From Streptomyces kaniharaensis (lineage in GTDB: Bacteria > Actinomycetota > Actinomycetes > Streptomycetales > Streptomycetaceae), in contig NZ_WBOF01000001.1 in the NCBI RefSeq assembly GCF_009569385.1, positions 6,085,501-6,149,500 on the forward strand: a stretch of DNA of 64,000 nucleotides, in the 5' to 3' direction. The translations under genes and the position numbers were made by a program. Below, one piece after another: positions 26,197 to 35,188 of this stretch. The notes beneath the pieces were generated by a model. That model searched no databases, was not told the origin of the DNA, and saw nothing but the letters and a program-made list of their open reading frames with translations. How positions within the stretch are numbered: position 1 is the stretch's first letter; every line of letters starts with the position of its first letter.

Positions 26197-26748
26197 TCAC
26201 CCGGTGGTCGGCGAGCCGCCGTCCGGGTTGACACCGGCCGGGGCGGTAGCGGAGCCGCGGTGCGTCGCTGCCCGGTTGGAGGTCCGGGCCTGGAGGTAGG
26301 CGGTCCAGTCGGTGGCCGCGCGGGCGCGCCATCGCGTGAGGGTGATGAGGTTGAGGCCGAGCATGGGGGCGAGGACGGCCGAGGGCATGTCCTGGGCGAG
26401 TTGGACGAGGGCGGCGGCCCGGGCCGGGCGGCTGGGGATGCCGTGGGCGGTGAGGCGGCGGACCAGTGCGGCGCCGGTGATATGTCGGCCGGGCTCGGTC
26501 GAGGGGAAGAGCCAGTGGTTCGGGTGGTTCGCCGCCCAGCCCGGTGGCCGCGGCCGGTCGGCGAAGTCGGCCAGGAGCCGGGCCAGGGGGTCGGGCAGGC
26601 GGATGGGCACTTGGTCCAGGACGAGGACGGGCTCGCCGGTCCGCACGGTCACGGCGTCGGTGGGCAGCGCGGCGATCCGGGTGACCTCCTGTCCGAAGAG
26701 CAGGAGGATCGCGCCGGCGGCGCGGACGTGGGTGCGCCCGCCGCCGGA
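26197..26748 (-). pseudogene. XerD-like site-specific recombinase, C-terminal remnant
   Basis: The frame runs directly on, in phase, after the stop of the next upstream gene. It reads AAGAILLLFGQEVTRIAALP, then HWLFPSTEPGRHIT, RLTAHGIPS and PSAVLAPMLGLNLITLTRWRARAATDW. This is the layout of the streptomycete recombinase-like family (AVLLLLFAQPVARIVRL ... RWLFPGR ... LG..P). The N-terminal SAM-like domain is missing, and no catalytic tyrosine in the usual place is evident. A relic of an integrative element is likely. Confidence 0.6.
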
Positions 26749-27339
26749 TCACTCAGCGCATTCGATCGCTGACCGCGTCGGCAGCATCGTGTCACCCTCA
26801 TCGGGCCAGCGGCCTTCTATGTGGAGTTGGATGAGCGCGGCGTGGGAGAGCGGGCTGGCGGGATCGGTGACATCGCCGTTGGTGGTGTAGTCCAGGAGTA
26901 CAACATCCTTCTTGTCGCGGAGCCGATCGACCAGATCGGCGACGCGGTGTTCGAGGACCCATCGGTAGGCCGGCAGATAGATCCGGCGCCGGGCGGTCTC
27001 GTAGGGCAGCAGTTGGTCGCCATGCAGACCGGTGCGGTGGCCTTGGACGGGGCCGTGTCGACGCACCGTCCGCTTCAGCCCCTTCATCGTGGGGATCCTG
27101 AGCTTGGCGGGGTCGACATCTGACTCCTGGAAGACCTTGAGGGCCTGCCAGATCCCTTCGACGGACTGGCTGGTCACGCCGTCGCAGTAGGGAACGGGAA
27201 TGCCGCCGTGGGGGTAGAACGGGCTCAGCCGCACCCACGGTTCGGATGCCCTGGAGGTCACGTCGATGATCTCCGCGCCGGGGAATGCGGTGGTCAGTGA
27301 CGTCATCGCACGGCGACGGCTGGCAACACGGATCGACAT
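26749..27339 (-). CDS. Conserved hypothetical protein (DUF6939-like)
   Basis: 196 residues from the ATG at 27339, with AGGGAG seven bases upstream. The sequence is strongly patterned: MSIRVASRRRAMTSLTTAFP, VTSRASEPWVRLSPFYPHGGI, SVEGIWQALKVF, then MKGLKRTVRRHGPVQGHR, IYLPAYRWVLEHRVADLVD and VVLLDYTTNGDV. This matches a conserved actinobacterial family that I recall as DUF6939; the number is from memory. Members are soluble and lack a known activity. The SPFYPHGGIPVP and LKRTVRR stretches look like the functional core. The gene is intact within a decayed area. Confidence 0.72.
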   Translation of the reverse strand: MSIRVASRRRAMTSLTTAFPGAEIIDVTSRASEPWVRLSPFYPHGGIPVPYCDGVTSQSVEGIWQALKVFQESDVDPAKLRIPTMKGLKRTVRRHGPVQGHRTGLHGDQLLPYETARRRIYLPAYRWVLEHRVADLVDRLRDKKDVVLLDYTTNGDVTDPASPLSHAALIQLHIEGRWPDEGDTMLPTRSAIECAE

Positions 27340-27869
27340 CTGAAGACTCCCTGCCTCGGTGACATGAGCCACCCAGCATCCCCGATGCCACTGACATCAC
27401 CCCACGGAACCACGTAGGGCGGCGTCGTTCGGTCTTGTCCGTTGCTGTCGATTCAGACGGTTGGTATGGGCTGGCGGTTCGGAGACAGGTGTGGAACGAA
27501 GGCAGGCACGATCTCCGGGTGATCACGAGTTCAGTACCCCCGGGACACCCTTGGGCTGATGGCGAGGCGAACCTCGCACTCGCCTCGTCCGGCCGCAGTC
27601 GGCAGTCCCCGCCACACTGCGAACCGCCGCCGCCACTTCCGCAGCTGCGCCCTGCGGTCGAACCACGCCCCGTCCTCCATTGGCGGCCTGCACTCCACCT
27701 GTACCCCGGAGGCCTACCGACCCCGAGAACTTGACCCACCCCCAAGAACTTGGCCCCGAGGCAGGTGGAACGCGAACAGCCCCACCGGGTAGGCGGGGCT
27801 GGCGTGGTGGCGATTCCGGGCACGCCGGAGGCGTTCGAACCCTGGATCACGGGTTGGTAACGGCGTAGG
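27340..27869. other. Intergenic, no gene seen
   Basis: 530 bases between the DUF6939-like gene and the IS4 element. Short frames here are proline- and arginine-rich and lack ribosome sites. No gene is recognised. Confidence 0.45.
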
Positions 27870-27879
27870 GGGCTAGCTG
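27870..27879. repeat. IS4 target site duplication, left copy
   Basis: GGGCTAGCTG directly precedes the left inverted end and is repeated exactly at 29316-29325 after the right end. Confidence 0.9.
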
Positions 27880-29315
27880 CAATGCCAGTGACTTTGTGGT
27901 CCGTGCCTCGTTGGTTGTGGTGTGGCGAGGGTGGGGCAGGTCAAGTCGCCTGCGGGTGAGCGGTTGTCGGACCGGATCGCGATCGGGGTGCTGACCCAGG
28001 CGTTTCCGCCGGGTCTGGTCGATGAGGTGATCGCCGAGACCGGGCGGGGCGAGAAACGCAGCCGTCTGCTGCCGGCGCGGGTGGTCGTGTACTTCGTCCT
28101 GGCGATGTGCCTGTTCTTCGGGCAGGGCTATGAAGAGGTCGCCCGGCTGCTGGGTGAGGGGCTCGGGGACGGGCGGCGGTCGTGGCGGGTGCCCACGACC
28201 GCCGCGATCGGGCGGGCCCGCCGGCGGCTGGGCCCGGAGCCCTTGCGGCTGCTGTTCGCGCGGGTATGCCGTCCGGTGGTGGTGCCCGGGACGGCGGGTG
28301 CCTGGTACCGGCGCTGGCAGCCGGTCGCGGTGGACGGGACCACGCTGGACCTGGCGGACACCGAGGCCAACGACGAATTCTTCGGCCGGCCGGGATCAGG
28401 GCGCGGGAGCGGCGCGTTCCCGCAGGCCAGGCTGGTCGGGCTGGCGGAGTGCGGCACCCACACCGTGTTCGGCGCCGCGTTGGGGCCGCTGTCGGTCAGC
28501 GAGCAGACCCTGTCCCGGCAGTTGTTCGCTCACCTGCGGGCGGGGATGCTGCTGCTGGCCGATCGCGGCTTCTACGGGTTCGAGCTGTGGCAGCAGGCGC
28601 GGGCCACCGGCGCGGACCTGCTGTGGCGGGTCAAGAAGAACGCGGCGCTGCCGGTGACGCGGGTGCTCGACGACGGCTCCTACCTCAGCACGATCCACGC
28701 CGAGCGGGACCGCGGGACGCGCCGCAACCCGGTGACGGTGCGGGTCGTGGAGTACACCCTGGCCCGCACTGGCGAGGCAACCGTCTACCGCCTGGTCACC
28801 ACCCTCCTGGACCCGAAGGAGGCACCAGCCGCCGAACTCGCGGCACTCTACGTCCAGCGCTGGGAGATCGAGACCACCCTGGACGAGATCAAGACCCACC
28901 AGCGCGGCCCCAGGCTCGTCCTGCGCTCCAAGTACCCGTGGGGAGTCGAGCAGGAGGTCTACGGCCTCCTGCTCGTCCACTACGCGATCCGACAGCTGAT
29001 GCACCAGGCCGCCCTGCACCAGGGCATCGACCCCGACCGGCTGTCCTTCACCCGCAGCCTGCGGGTTGTACGCCGCCAGGTACCCGCCCAGGCGGGACTT
29101 TCCCCCCGGCAGACTCGCCAGGGCACTCACCCGCACCCTGGCTGAGATCGCCGAACGCCTGCTGCCCGAACGCCGCCACCGGACCTGCCCCCACGTCATC
29201 AAACGCAAGATGTCCAACTGGCCCCTCAAACGCGCCCAACACCGCAACTGGCCACCGCCCCAACCGGCCACCGTCACGATCACCCAGCGGGACACAACTT
29301 AAGTCACTGGCATTG
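27880..29315 (+). mobile_element. IS4-family insertion sequence, complete ends
   Basis: A 1436-bp element. Both ends carry the same 15-base inverted repeat CAATGCCAGTGACTT (27880-27894, and its complement at 29301-29315). A 10-bp target duplication flanks it, consistent with the 10-13 bp typical of IS4. It carries one transposase gene with a late frame break. The right copy of the duplication overlaps the TAG stop of the neighbouring minus-strand gene, so the insertion occurred exactly at that stop codon and left the protein intact. Confidence 0.95.
27922..29302 (+). pseudogene. IS4-family transposase with C-terminal frameshift
   Basis: The first frame (from the GTG at 27922) covers the N-terminal region and the DDE core: VDGTTLDLADTEAN (first Asp), LLLADRGFYGFELW (second Asp), and YVQRWEIETTLDEIKTH, the YREK-like segment with the Glu. 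Near 29096 the match changes frame: DFPPGRLARALTRTLAEIAERLLPE continues to the natural end ATVTITQRDTT at 29302. One extra G explains the break. As read, the protein would end in about 16 unrelated residues. The core is intact, so the copy is only recently inactivated, or the indel is a sequence error. Confidence 0.9.
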
Positions 29316-29325
29316 GGGCTAGCTG
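29316..29325. repeat. IS4 target site duplication, right copy
   Basis: GGGCTAGCTG, identical to 27870-27879. Its CTA forms the stop codon of the minus-strand gene ending at 29319. Confidence 0.9.
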
Positions 29326-29801
29326 CGAGAGCGTTCGACGACCGCGGCGGCGTCCTCGTCACGTCCGGGGCGGACGGCCCAGACCAGTACCCGAACGTTG
29401 ATCACGTCCGGGTCGTGGCCGGCCAGCACCTCGTCGGCGGTGGTCTGTGCGAACTGCTCGGCATTGCGCGTCGGGTCGATGTCTACGATCTCGACGGGCG
29501 CACGCTCTACGTAATCGTCGACCTCCCATCCGTACGTGGTTTGCAGGTCGACCCGGTACGCGAACAACATGTGTCCGTCGATCACGGCCCGTACCCGGTC
29601 CTCAGCGATGTTGAGCTCGACTGCGATCACGTCGATGGACAGGCCGCCGGCGGTGAACGCTTCGAAGACCAAGGGGATGAGCTGGCTGTTCGGCCATCCG
29701 GTGGCGGCGCGGTGGTGGGCGCGGGCATGGCGAAGCATGGCGAGCGAGCGCTCGGCGTCGTCGTGGGTGAGCTGCGGCTCGTCCTGCTGCTGCTCGGGCA
29801 T
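29319..29801 (-). CDS. Hypothetical protein
   Basis: 160 residues from the ATG at 29801. The acidic N-terminus (MPEQQQDEPQLTHDDAERSLAML) is followed by a helical segment, VFEAFTAGGLSIDVIAVELNIAEDRVRAVIDG, with the spacing of a helix-turn-helix. Then come YGWEVDDYVERAPVEIVDIDP and a short C-terminal alpha/beta part. It may be a small DNA-binding or regulatory protein. An IS4 element has inserted at its stop codon without changing the product. Confidence 0.65.
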   Translation of the reverse strand: MPEQQQDEPQLTHDDAERSLAMLRHARAHHRAATGWPNSQLIPLVFEAFTAGGLSIDVIAVELNIAEDRVRAVIDGHMLFAYRVDLQTTYGWEVDDYVERAPVEIVDIDPTRNAEQFAQTTADEVLAGHDPDVINVRVLVWAVRPGRDEDAAAVVERSRS

Positions 29802-29919
29802 CGTCTGCGGGTTCCTAGATCGAAGTTCCGCCTGGCACAGGCGAACTCCTGGCGGCTGCCACGGTCGAGTATGCCACGCGGTCCGGCGCGCCGCGCTATG
29901 ACAGTCGGGAGCTGGCCCC

Positions 29920-30036
29920 ATGGAGAGCCCCCAGGAGTTCGCGGCAACTTTCGGCCGGCTCAAGGCCGGCGGCTTCCTCACCTGCGACGCCTTGGGCGGC
30001 TACATGAGCCTCAGTTCGACGCTGCGCGGATCCTGA
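29920..30036 (+). other. Short reading frame, possible gene start remnant
   Basis: 38 codons, MESPQEFAATFGRLKAGGFLTC onward. The first 20 residues resemble the start of streptomycete helix-turn-helix proteins (SPxEFxxxLRRLKxxSGLT). The rest does not, and no ribosome site is seen. Probably a remnant. The surrounding stretch 29802-30155 holds nothing else recognisable. Confidence 0.25.
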
Positions 30037-30155
30037 TCCCAGAGGTGGTCCGGCGCCTACGGCTTCCACCTGGCCAGCAGGTTGCGTATCAGCGGGCGAC
30101 TGGCGGGGCCGTGCCCGGGGGCCTCCGACCTTCCGCGGGCACGGCAATGGGCGTA

Positions 30156-30635
30156 TCAGGCGAGCGCCAGACTAATCTGGTCATTGAAGATCACCCAGTG
30201 CTGCCCGGGGTCGGCAACGTTGCACAGCTTCGTGGAGACATTCATGGTCTGCCAGGTGTTGGCGAGGCAGTAGGCCGGGGCGAAGGTGAGGGAGATCTGT
30301 TCGCCGGAGACGGTCCAGTACTGCCCCTGGTCGGTGGGGTTACACGGCTTCACCGAGACACCCGGGGTGCCCCAGGCGTTGGCGAGGCAGTAGCCTCGCG
30401 CATTGGTGAGGGAGATCTGCTCTCCCGAGAGGGTCCAGTGCTGGCCGAGGTCGGTGGAGTTGCACGGCTTCGTGGAGACGTTCGGGGTCTGCCAGGTGTT
30501 GGCGAGGCAGTAGAGACCGGGGGTGCGCGGGGTCGAGTGGGCGGCGTGGGCGGCCCCAGCCTCACCGGCCGGCAGGAAAGAGGCCGTCAGCGCAAGCGTG
30601 GCGACGGCGAGCGTCTTGCGGAGTGCGATTGCCAT
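30156..30635 (-). CDS. Secreted protein with three lectin-like repeats
   Basis: 159 residues from the ATG at 30635. A signal peptide (MAIALRKTLAVATLALTASFLP, cut near AGA) is followed by three units of about 35 residues. Each reads YCLANTWQTPNVSTKPCN, then Q-H/Y-W and SGEQISL. Each unit has two cysteines, probably one disulfide, and the Q-x-W element of ricin-type lectins. The whole mature protein is these repeats, so it is a stand-alone beta-trefoil-like module with no enzyme attached. It likely binds a cell-wall or extracellular carbohydrate. It has no obvious operon partner. Confidence 0.75.
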   Translation of the reverse strand: MAIALRKTLAVATLALTASFLPAGEAGAAHAAHSTPRTPGLYCLANTWQTPNVSTKPCNSTDLGQHWTLSGEQISLTNARGYCLANAWGTPGVSVKPCNPTDQGQYWTVSGEQISLTFAPAYCLANTWQTMNVSTKLCNVADPGQHWVIFNDQISLALA

Positions 30636-30656
30636 GAGGAAGCTTCCGTTCTCGTT

Positions 30657-31295
30657 GCAGGCCGTGCAATTCGCACGCGACCATTAGGTGTTTTCGAAGC
30701 CCATGCCTGAGTGCACAGCAATTGGTAGCACTGCTCGTTGACGAACTAGCAGTGCTACGAGACGCATTCATCCGAACGGGTAATCATGGGGTGATCTGGC
30801 ATGTGTCAAGCGGTGAGAGATCCCGGAGCGTGCGCCAAGACCGGCCGCGGAAGCACGGCCGCAGTGCCGCGCCGCAAGCGGCTGGCGGGGCATCTGGAGG
30901 AGGGGCATCCGGCGGCCGTCGATGCCCAGCTGTGGGGGTTGCCGACCTTGGCGGCCTTGGCAGGGATGGGGGTGTGGTCGAGGTGGACGCGGCGCTGGCG
31001 ACAGGTCCGGAACGTGGCCCTCCAACGAGGGCCTCCAGCAGATCCGGTGATCACGACGACCGCGATTATGACCGCCATCTCTGACAAGCCGTATGGGCTG
31101 CTCCGCTGCGTCTGCCGGGGTCATGTCCTCGCGGATCCGTTCGGCGGACCGCCCGGCACGGAGCAGCGGCGGGCGTTCGAGCTGAACTGCCACTGGCGCA
31201 ACGCGCTGCCCCTGGCGTGGTGGTCGAGCGGTTCAGCGGTGGTCGCTTCGGCCTGCCGCTGGTCGTGGAGGAGCGTAGCGGCCGTCGTCGTGCTC
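30657..31295. other. Intergenic, no gene seen
   Basis: About 640 bases. Long frames exist on both strands, but they are Ala/Arg/Gly-rich and show no family motif or ribosome site. It may hold decayed mobile DNA. Confidence 0.35.
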
Positions 31296-31739
31296 TCAGC
31301 CTGTGGTCGGCGGTCGTTGGTTGTGGGTGTACGGGACGGGTTTGCCGGTGACGGCGTCGGCCAAGGTGCGGGTGCCGAGTGGCTGGTGCAGGACGGCCTT
31401 GAGCTGGGCGATGCCGCCGTCCTCGCATCCGATCCCGGGGCCCGAGGCGTCCCGGCGCTTCAACAGCAGTGTGACCTGGTTCGCCGTTTCCCGTGTCACC
31501 AGGTCGGGTTTGTCGTCGCAGCCGCTCCAGGCGACCTCGATCGTGATCGTGCGGTCGTCCGCTGCTACGGTCGTGTTTCTCGTGGACGGGTCGTCGAGCG
31601 CGATTCGGCCGAGAACTGATGCGTCCCGTCTCTTGTACGGGAGCGGATAGTCATCACCCGACGCGTAGCATGCCGACACCCCGACCCCGATCAACCCCAA
31701 CACGGCTATCCAGCGCTTGTCGCGGGCCGTCAGTTCCAC
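31296..31739 (-). CDS. Membrane-anchored hypothetical protein
   Basis: 147 residues from a GTG with AAGGA about seven bases upstream. The N-terminus (MELTARDKRWIAVLGLIGVGVSACYASG) is a signal/anchor that ends in SAC, close to a lipobox (VSAC). The exposed part is a small beta-rich domain: RTITIEVAWSGCDDKPDL, ANQVTLLLKRRD, GIGCEDGG. The last part, LHQPLGTRTLADAVTGKPVPY, resembles the ends of streptomycete proteins with an Ig-like or cupredoxin-like fold. No family is named. Confidence 0.65.
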   Translation of the reverse strand: MELTARDKRWIAVLGLIGVGVSACYASGDDYPLPYKRRDASVLGRIALDDPSTRNTTVAADDRTITIEVAWSGCDDKPDLVTRETANQVTLLLKRRDASGPGIGCEDGGIAQLKAVLHQPLGTRTLADAVTGKPVPYTHNQRPPTTG

Positions 31740-32045
31740 GTCGGTTCCTTCCCCCTGTCGTGGATCAGGGTAGGCCGGCCTGCCCGAGGGCGGTCGTCGG
31801 GCGAGAGCATGAAGTACGACGCGTGGACAACCAGGTCCTCGCGGACCTGATCGTGCGTACGGCCTGCGCCGCCGGCATCGCGTCCGCGTCCGGGCTGCGC
31901 GTCGGAGGCGAGGCCGGGTACCGCCTCATCGAGGGCGTGGCGGGGCACCGCCGCCAGTACCGCCTCGGGTTCCCCGGGCTCCCCATGCTCACCTGCTGAC
32001 ACGACCTGGTGACGCTCAATCCGCACAGCCCTGCTTCTTGATCAA
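31740..32045. other. Unassigned stretch
   Basis: About 300 bases with open frames on both strands. A plus-strand reading (VLADLIVRTACAAGIASASGL) and its antisense are equally plausible. I do not assign a gene. Confidence 0.3.
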
Positions 32046-32048
32046 CTG

Positions 32049-32966
32049 CTAGGACGGTCCCGCCTGGGAACGAGGCCCGACACGCCCTACCGGGGCCGCA
32101 GCCCGGCCAGGGCTCCCCGCACCGGCCGGGCGGCCAGGCCGGGGCAGGGCCGGACGGCAGGGACTCGTCGATCGGGGTCCATCCGAGGGCGGCGGCCCGC
32201 TCCCCGCGTGCGGCCTCGGCAACGTCGGCCTCGGTGTACGAGACCAGCAGGCCGTCGTCACCGCACTCGATGCCGAACAGCAGCGGCCCGTTGCTGATCG
32301 AATACCCGTACAGGGGCATGCCCTGGGACAGGCCGGTAGCCCGGGTCTCGGCGGGCAGCGTCCGCAGGAACCCCCCGAGAATGGTCCGCAGCTCCTCCCA
32401 GTCCCCCGCGGACTCCCCGCGAGGGTGCTCCAGCTCAAGTCCGGAGCCCTCCAACACCCCGACGAAACCCTCCCCGCACTGGGCGTACCAGGACTCCCAC
32501 ACCGCGCTCGCCTGCAACACGAGTTCCGGTCCGCTCTCGCCGGCGCGCAGCTCCAGGGTCACCGCGCCCTGGCGCCAGCGCAGGAAGGGCTTTCCCCAGG
32601 GGGGTCCAGCCGATAGCCGGACGGGCAGGTCAGCCCGTGAGCACCGAGGTACGTCGCGTCGCCGAGGACCTGCCGGACCGCGTCGGCGGCCCTCCGGAAC
32701 TCGTCGACCTGTGCCGGGACTTCAGCAGCCGGCCGGCTCACCGGAACCACGAGCTCCAGGAACTCCTGGGACGGAGCCCATGCGCGCGCCCGCGCGTTCA
32801 CCGGCACGAGCATCGCGTCCCCGCCGGGAAGCCCGCACGTCAGCCGTATCCCGCCGTCCACCTCCCCGGCCCACTTCCAGCCGAGCCGGGCCACGAGGTC
32901 GCGCAGGTCGTCCGCGCTCCATCGCAGCCCGATGCTCGCGTCCGTCAAGTTTCGGGCGACGGCCAC
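32049..32966 (-). pseudogene. DUF6301-like protein, frameshifted and degenerate
   Basis: The start at 32966 gives MAVARNLTDASIGLRWSADD, LVARLGWKWAGEVDGGIRL and LVVPVSRPAAEVPAQ, the pattern of the streptomycete DUF6301 family (family name from memory). After YLGAHGLTCPSGYRLDPP the frame shifts at a run of six C bases near 32598-32603 (one more C would give DPPWGKPFLRWRQGAVTLELR). It continues with VWESWYAQCGEGFVG and LLFGIECGDDGLLVSYTEAD. Beyond about 32150 the frame drifts into low complexity. A homopolymer indel is the simplest explanation for the break. Confidence 0.65.
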
Positions 32967-33084
32967 GATTTCCTCATTGGTGATTGCGCTTCTTTCCTAC
33001 CAGGCGCCACCGACACGCGCTGCGGGAGCCGGTCGATCTTCCTCGGCCGGGCGATAGCGGTGGCGGCCCCGACGTCTGTGGGCC

Positions 33085-33240
33085 GCAGGACCTGCTGGAC
33101 CTCTCTCGCGCCGCGGTCTACTCCAGCCACATCCGCGTGATGAGGGCGGGCCGGCCATCGGACCGTCCCCGGTGGACCGGGGCAAGGCTGGCAGCAAGCA
33201 CCACCTGATCGTCGAGGCTGAGGGATCTGCAGGTCGCCGT
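33085..33240 (+). pseudogene. IS5-family transposase fragment
   Basis: DLSRAAVYSSHIRVMR, then in a shifted frame GPAIGPSPVDRGKAGSKHHLIVE, is the first-catalytic-Asp region of streptomycete IS5 transposases (expected DSSHVRA ... GPSPVDRGKxGSKHHL). The expected Asp before SSHIR is a Tyr here. It is a second, separate IS5 scrap, not contiguous with the one at 7598. Confidence 0.7.
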
Positions 33241-33531
33241 GCGCGAACACCGGAGTCCACGGCCGCAGCGCGGCCTCGGCGACATGGCGGTTTTTGGCTA
33301 GGAGTCCAAGGGTCAGTCATTCCCGATTGGGTGCAGCTCGTTTCGAGGGACGGGTTGGAGAAGGTGGGGCAGACGCTTGCCACTTTGGCGTGAATTAGGT
33401 GCTACGTGGCAGTAGGCCATATTCGTACTAGCTCTAGCCGCACGATTCCGGCAACCCTTGGGCCTGCGCGGATGGCCGGTGACGGCGGTCGCGTCAAAGG
33501 CCCTGCAAAATCCGTTCGGAAAGAGGAAGCA

Positions 33532-33984
33532 ATGCGATCTTCTCTGGCAAGGGCACTCGTCACCACGGCCACCATCGTCGGGATCGCCGCTGGGAGTCTT
33601 GCGGGCGCGAGTGTGAGCCTTGCGGCCCCCCAGCAGGCGGCGAAGCCCGCGGTCAGCAGCCCGCACGTCTCCCTCCTCGCAGTGAACAACCTCGGCCTGA
33701 GTACAGCCAGGGCCATGAACTGGCAGAGCTGCCTGAACGCCTGGGGCTTCAACGCCGGTACCGTCGACGGGCAGTTGGGTACCAACAGCTGGCAGGCAGC
33801 GCAGAGGATGCTCAACGCCTGGGGCTACAACGCCGGTACCGTCGACGGGGTCGTCGGACCCAACACGATCACGGCGCTGCAGAAGTTCCTGAACGCCGTT
33901 GGCTTCAACGCCGGAACCCCCGACGGGGTCGCCGGAACGCAAACCAGGACCGCGTTCTGGAACTACAACGCCACGGGCTGCTGA
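33532..33984 (+). CDS. Secreted protein with peptidoglycan-binding-like repeats
   Basis: 150 residues from the ATG at 33532, with GAGGA upstream. A signal peptide (MRSSLARALVTTATIVGIAAG, cut near SLA) precedes three units of about 36 residues. These contain CLNAWGFNAGTVDGQLGTNSW, MLNAWGYNAGTVDGVVGPNT and FLNAVGFNAGTPDGVAGTQT. Each matches the PG_binding_1 pattern (GYxxGxxDGxxGxxT). There is no catalytic domain, so it is a binding module only, probably attached to the cell wall. One cysteine near the start of the repeats and one at the C-terminus could pair. Confidence 0.85.
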   Translation: MRSSLARALVTTATIVGIAAGSLAGASVSLAAPQQAAKPAVSSPHVSLLAVNNLGLSTARAMNWQSCLNAWGFNAGTVDGQLGTNSWQAAQRMLNAWGYNAGTVDGVVGPNTITALQKFLNAVGFNAGTPDGVAGTQTRTAFWNYNATGC

Positions 33985-34143
33985 GCCAACCCGGAGTGCC
34001 GCGTGGGTCTGGTCGGGCGGGGCTGCTCGGCCAGACCGGCGCCCCGAGGGCGGCTGGCGGTCCGGCGAGGACCTGGTGCCGCATGGGAGCGGGGCAGCGG
34101 GTTAGTACCAACGCCGTTCAGTCAGGGCTTGCAGAGGATTAAC

Positions 34144-35135
34144 GGCTCTTCTGACTGATGTGTGGGTCATGCTGGAGCGAGTTGGCGCCCTGGCAGTGTC
34201 GGGCGTTCGCCGCCGAGGGTGAGCATCACCAGGGCGACGACCGCGTCGGCGGTGCGGAAGCCGAAGCCCCGGCGGATGATCAGTCTCGTCTTGGTGTTGG
34301 TGGACTCGATCAACCCGTTCGACAGCCTCTCGACCAGGGGCGTTGACGATGGCCTCGCGGTGGCGGCGGACCCTGCGGCCGAGCTCGACGAACGCCTCGA
34401 TGCGGCTGCGTTGTGCCCACGACAGCCACCCGTCCAGGGCGTCGACGGCTGTGCCGGCGTCCTGCTCGCGGGGCGGTGGCGAAGACCGTGCGCAGGCACA
34501 CGGTCATGTACCGCTGCCCCTTGCGGTAGGAGATCTCGTCGATGCCGATCCGGCGCAGGCCCGCCAGCCGGTCGAGACCGGCATCGCGGTCGGCCACGAA
34601 CCGCTCCACGATCGCTCCGACCGTGCGCCAGGACGTGCGCATCAGCTGCGCGACCGCGGACTTGGAGCACTCGGTGGCCATCCAGGCTGCCTGCCGGTCG
34701 AAGGCGTGGGTGTGGCCGGCGCCGTGCCGGGCCCAGGGGACGGCGGCCGTGACCACCCCGTGCTCGCGGCAGGCCACCCGGGGCGCGTCGGCCTCCAGGA
34801 ACACCTGGGTGGTGCCGGCGTCCAGGCACCGCCAGCGTCGCCGGCCCCGCCCCTGGTCGTAGCCACGCCCAGGGCGGCGGCAGACCCGCACCGACCCCGT
34901 TCCCGCGCCCTCGGGCGCACCCCGGCGACCAGCACGCCGGTGTCCTGGTCGATCTCAACCCGCTTGACCACGGCCCGTTCGACCGTCAGCAGCTTCTTCC
35001 ATGTCCTGTTCGCAGACACGCCGCCGTCTTCCTGCATGTGGATCTTGACCTCAGAGGCCAAGAACCATACGCAGGAGACGGCGTGTTTCGCGTATCAGCC
35101 CAGCTCAGAGCACCCACACATGCGGTGGAAGAGCC
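34144..35135 (-). mobile_element. ISL3-family element, internally deleted
   Basis: Both ends begin GGCTCTTC and share ATGTGTGGGT at positions 15-24 (left end 34144-34167, right end complement 35112-35135), giving a 24-bp imperfect inverted repeat. The element is 992 bp; intact streptomycete ISL3 elements are longer, about 1.3-1.6 kb. No clear 8-bp target duplication is seen (GGATTAAC on the left, GTAAAAAC on the right). It lies 53 bases from the initiator tRNA gene. Confidence 0.75.
34167..35061 (-). pseudogene. ISL3-family transposase, frameshifted and deleted
   Basis: Pieces of the transposase in different frames lie in order. The start includes LLTVERAVVKRVEIDQDTG and VLVAGVRPRAR. The middle has TQVFLEADAPRVACREHGVV, VPWARHGAGHTHAFDRQ, and LRRIGIDEISYRKGQRYMTV (first catalytic Asp). 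The C-terminus has LSNGLIESTNTKTRLIIRRGFGF and ALVMLTLGG (catalytic Glu). About 150 residues between the Asp and the end are missing. It cannot be functional. Confidence 0.85.
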
Positions 35136-35188
35136 GTAAAAACCGGCCGGGCCCGGTGCGTCGAGACACGCCGGGCCCGGCCTGATCG

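Noticed and set aside
27820..27869. tRNA gene fragment left of the IS4 element (TTCGAACC motif)
   Set aside because: The motif recalls a T arm, but no acceptor or anticodon stem could be built around it.
28182..30710. Very long plus-strand frame across the IS4 element and the genes after it
   Set aside because: It is out of frame with the transposase, Gly/Arg/Ala-rich, and antisense to two better genes. It reflects high GC only.
30801..31619. 272-codon plus-strand frame
   Set aside because: It has no family motif, changes composition several times, and overlaps a better minus-strand membrane protein at its 3' end.
34131..35143. Target site duplication around the ISL3 remnant
   Set aside because: The 8-base flanks GGATTAAC and GTAAAAAC are not the same, so the duplication is either lost or the ends have changed.
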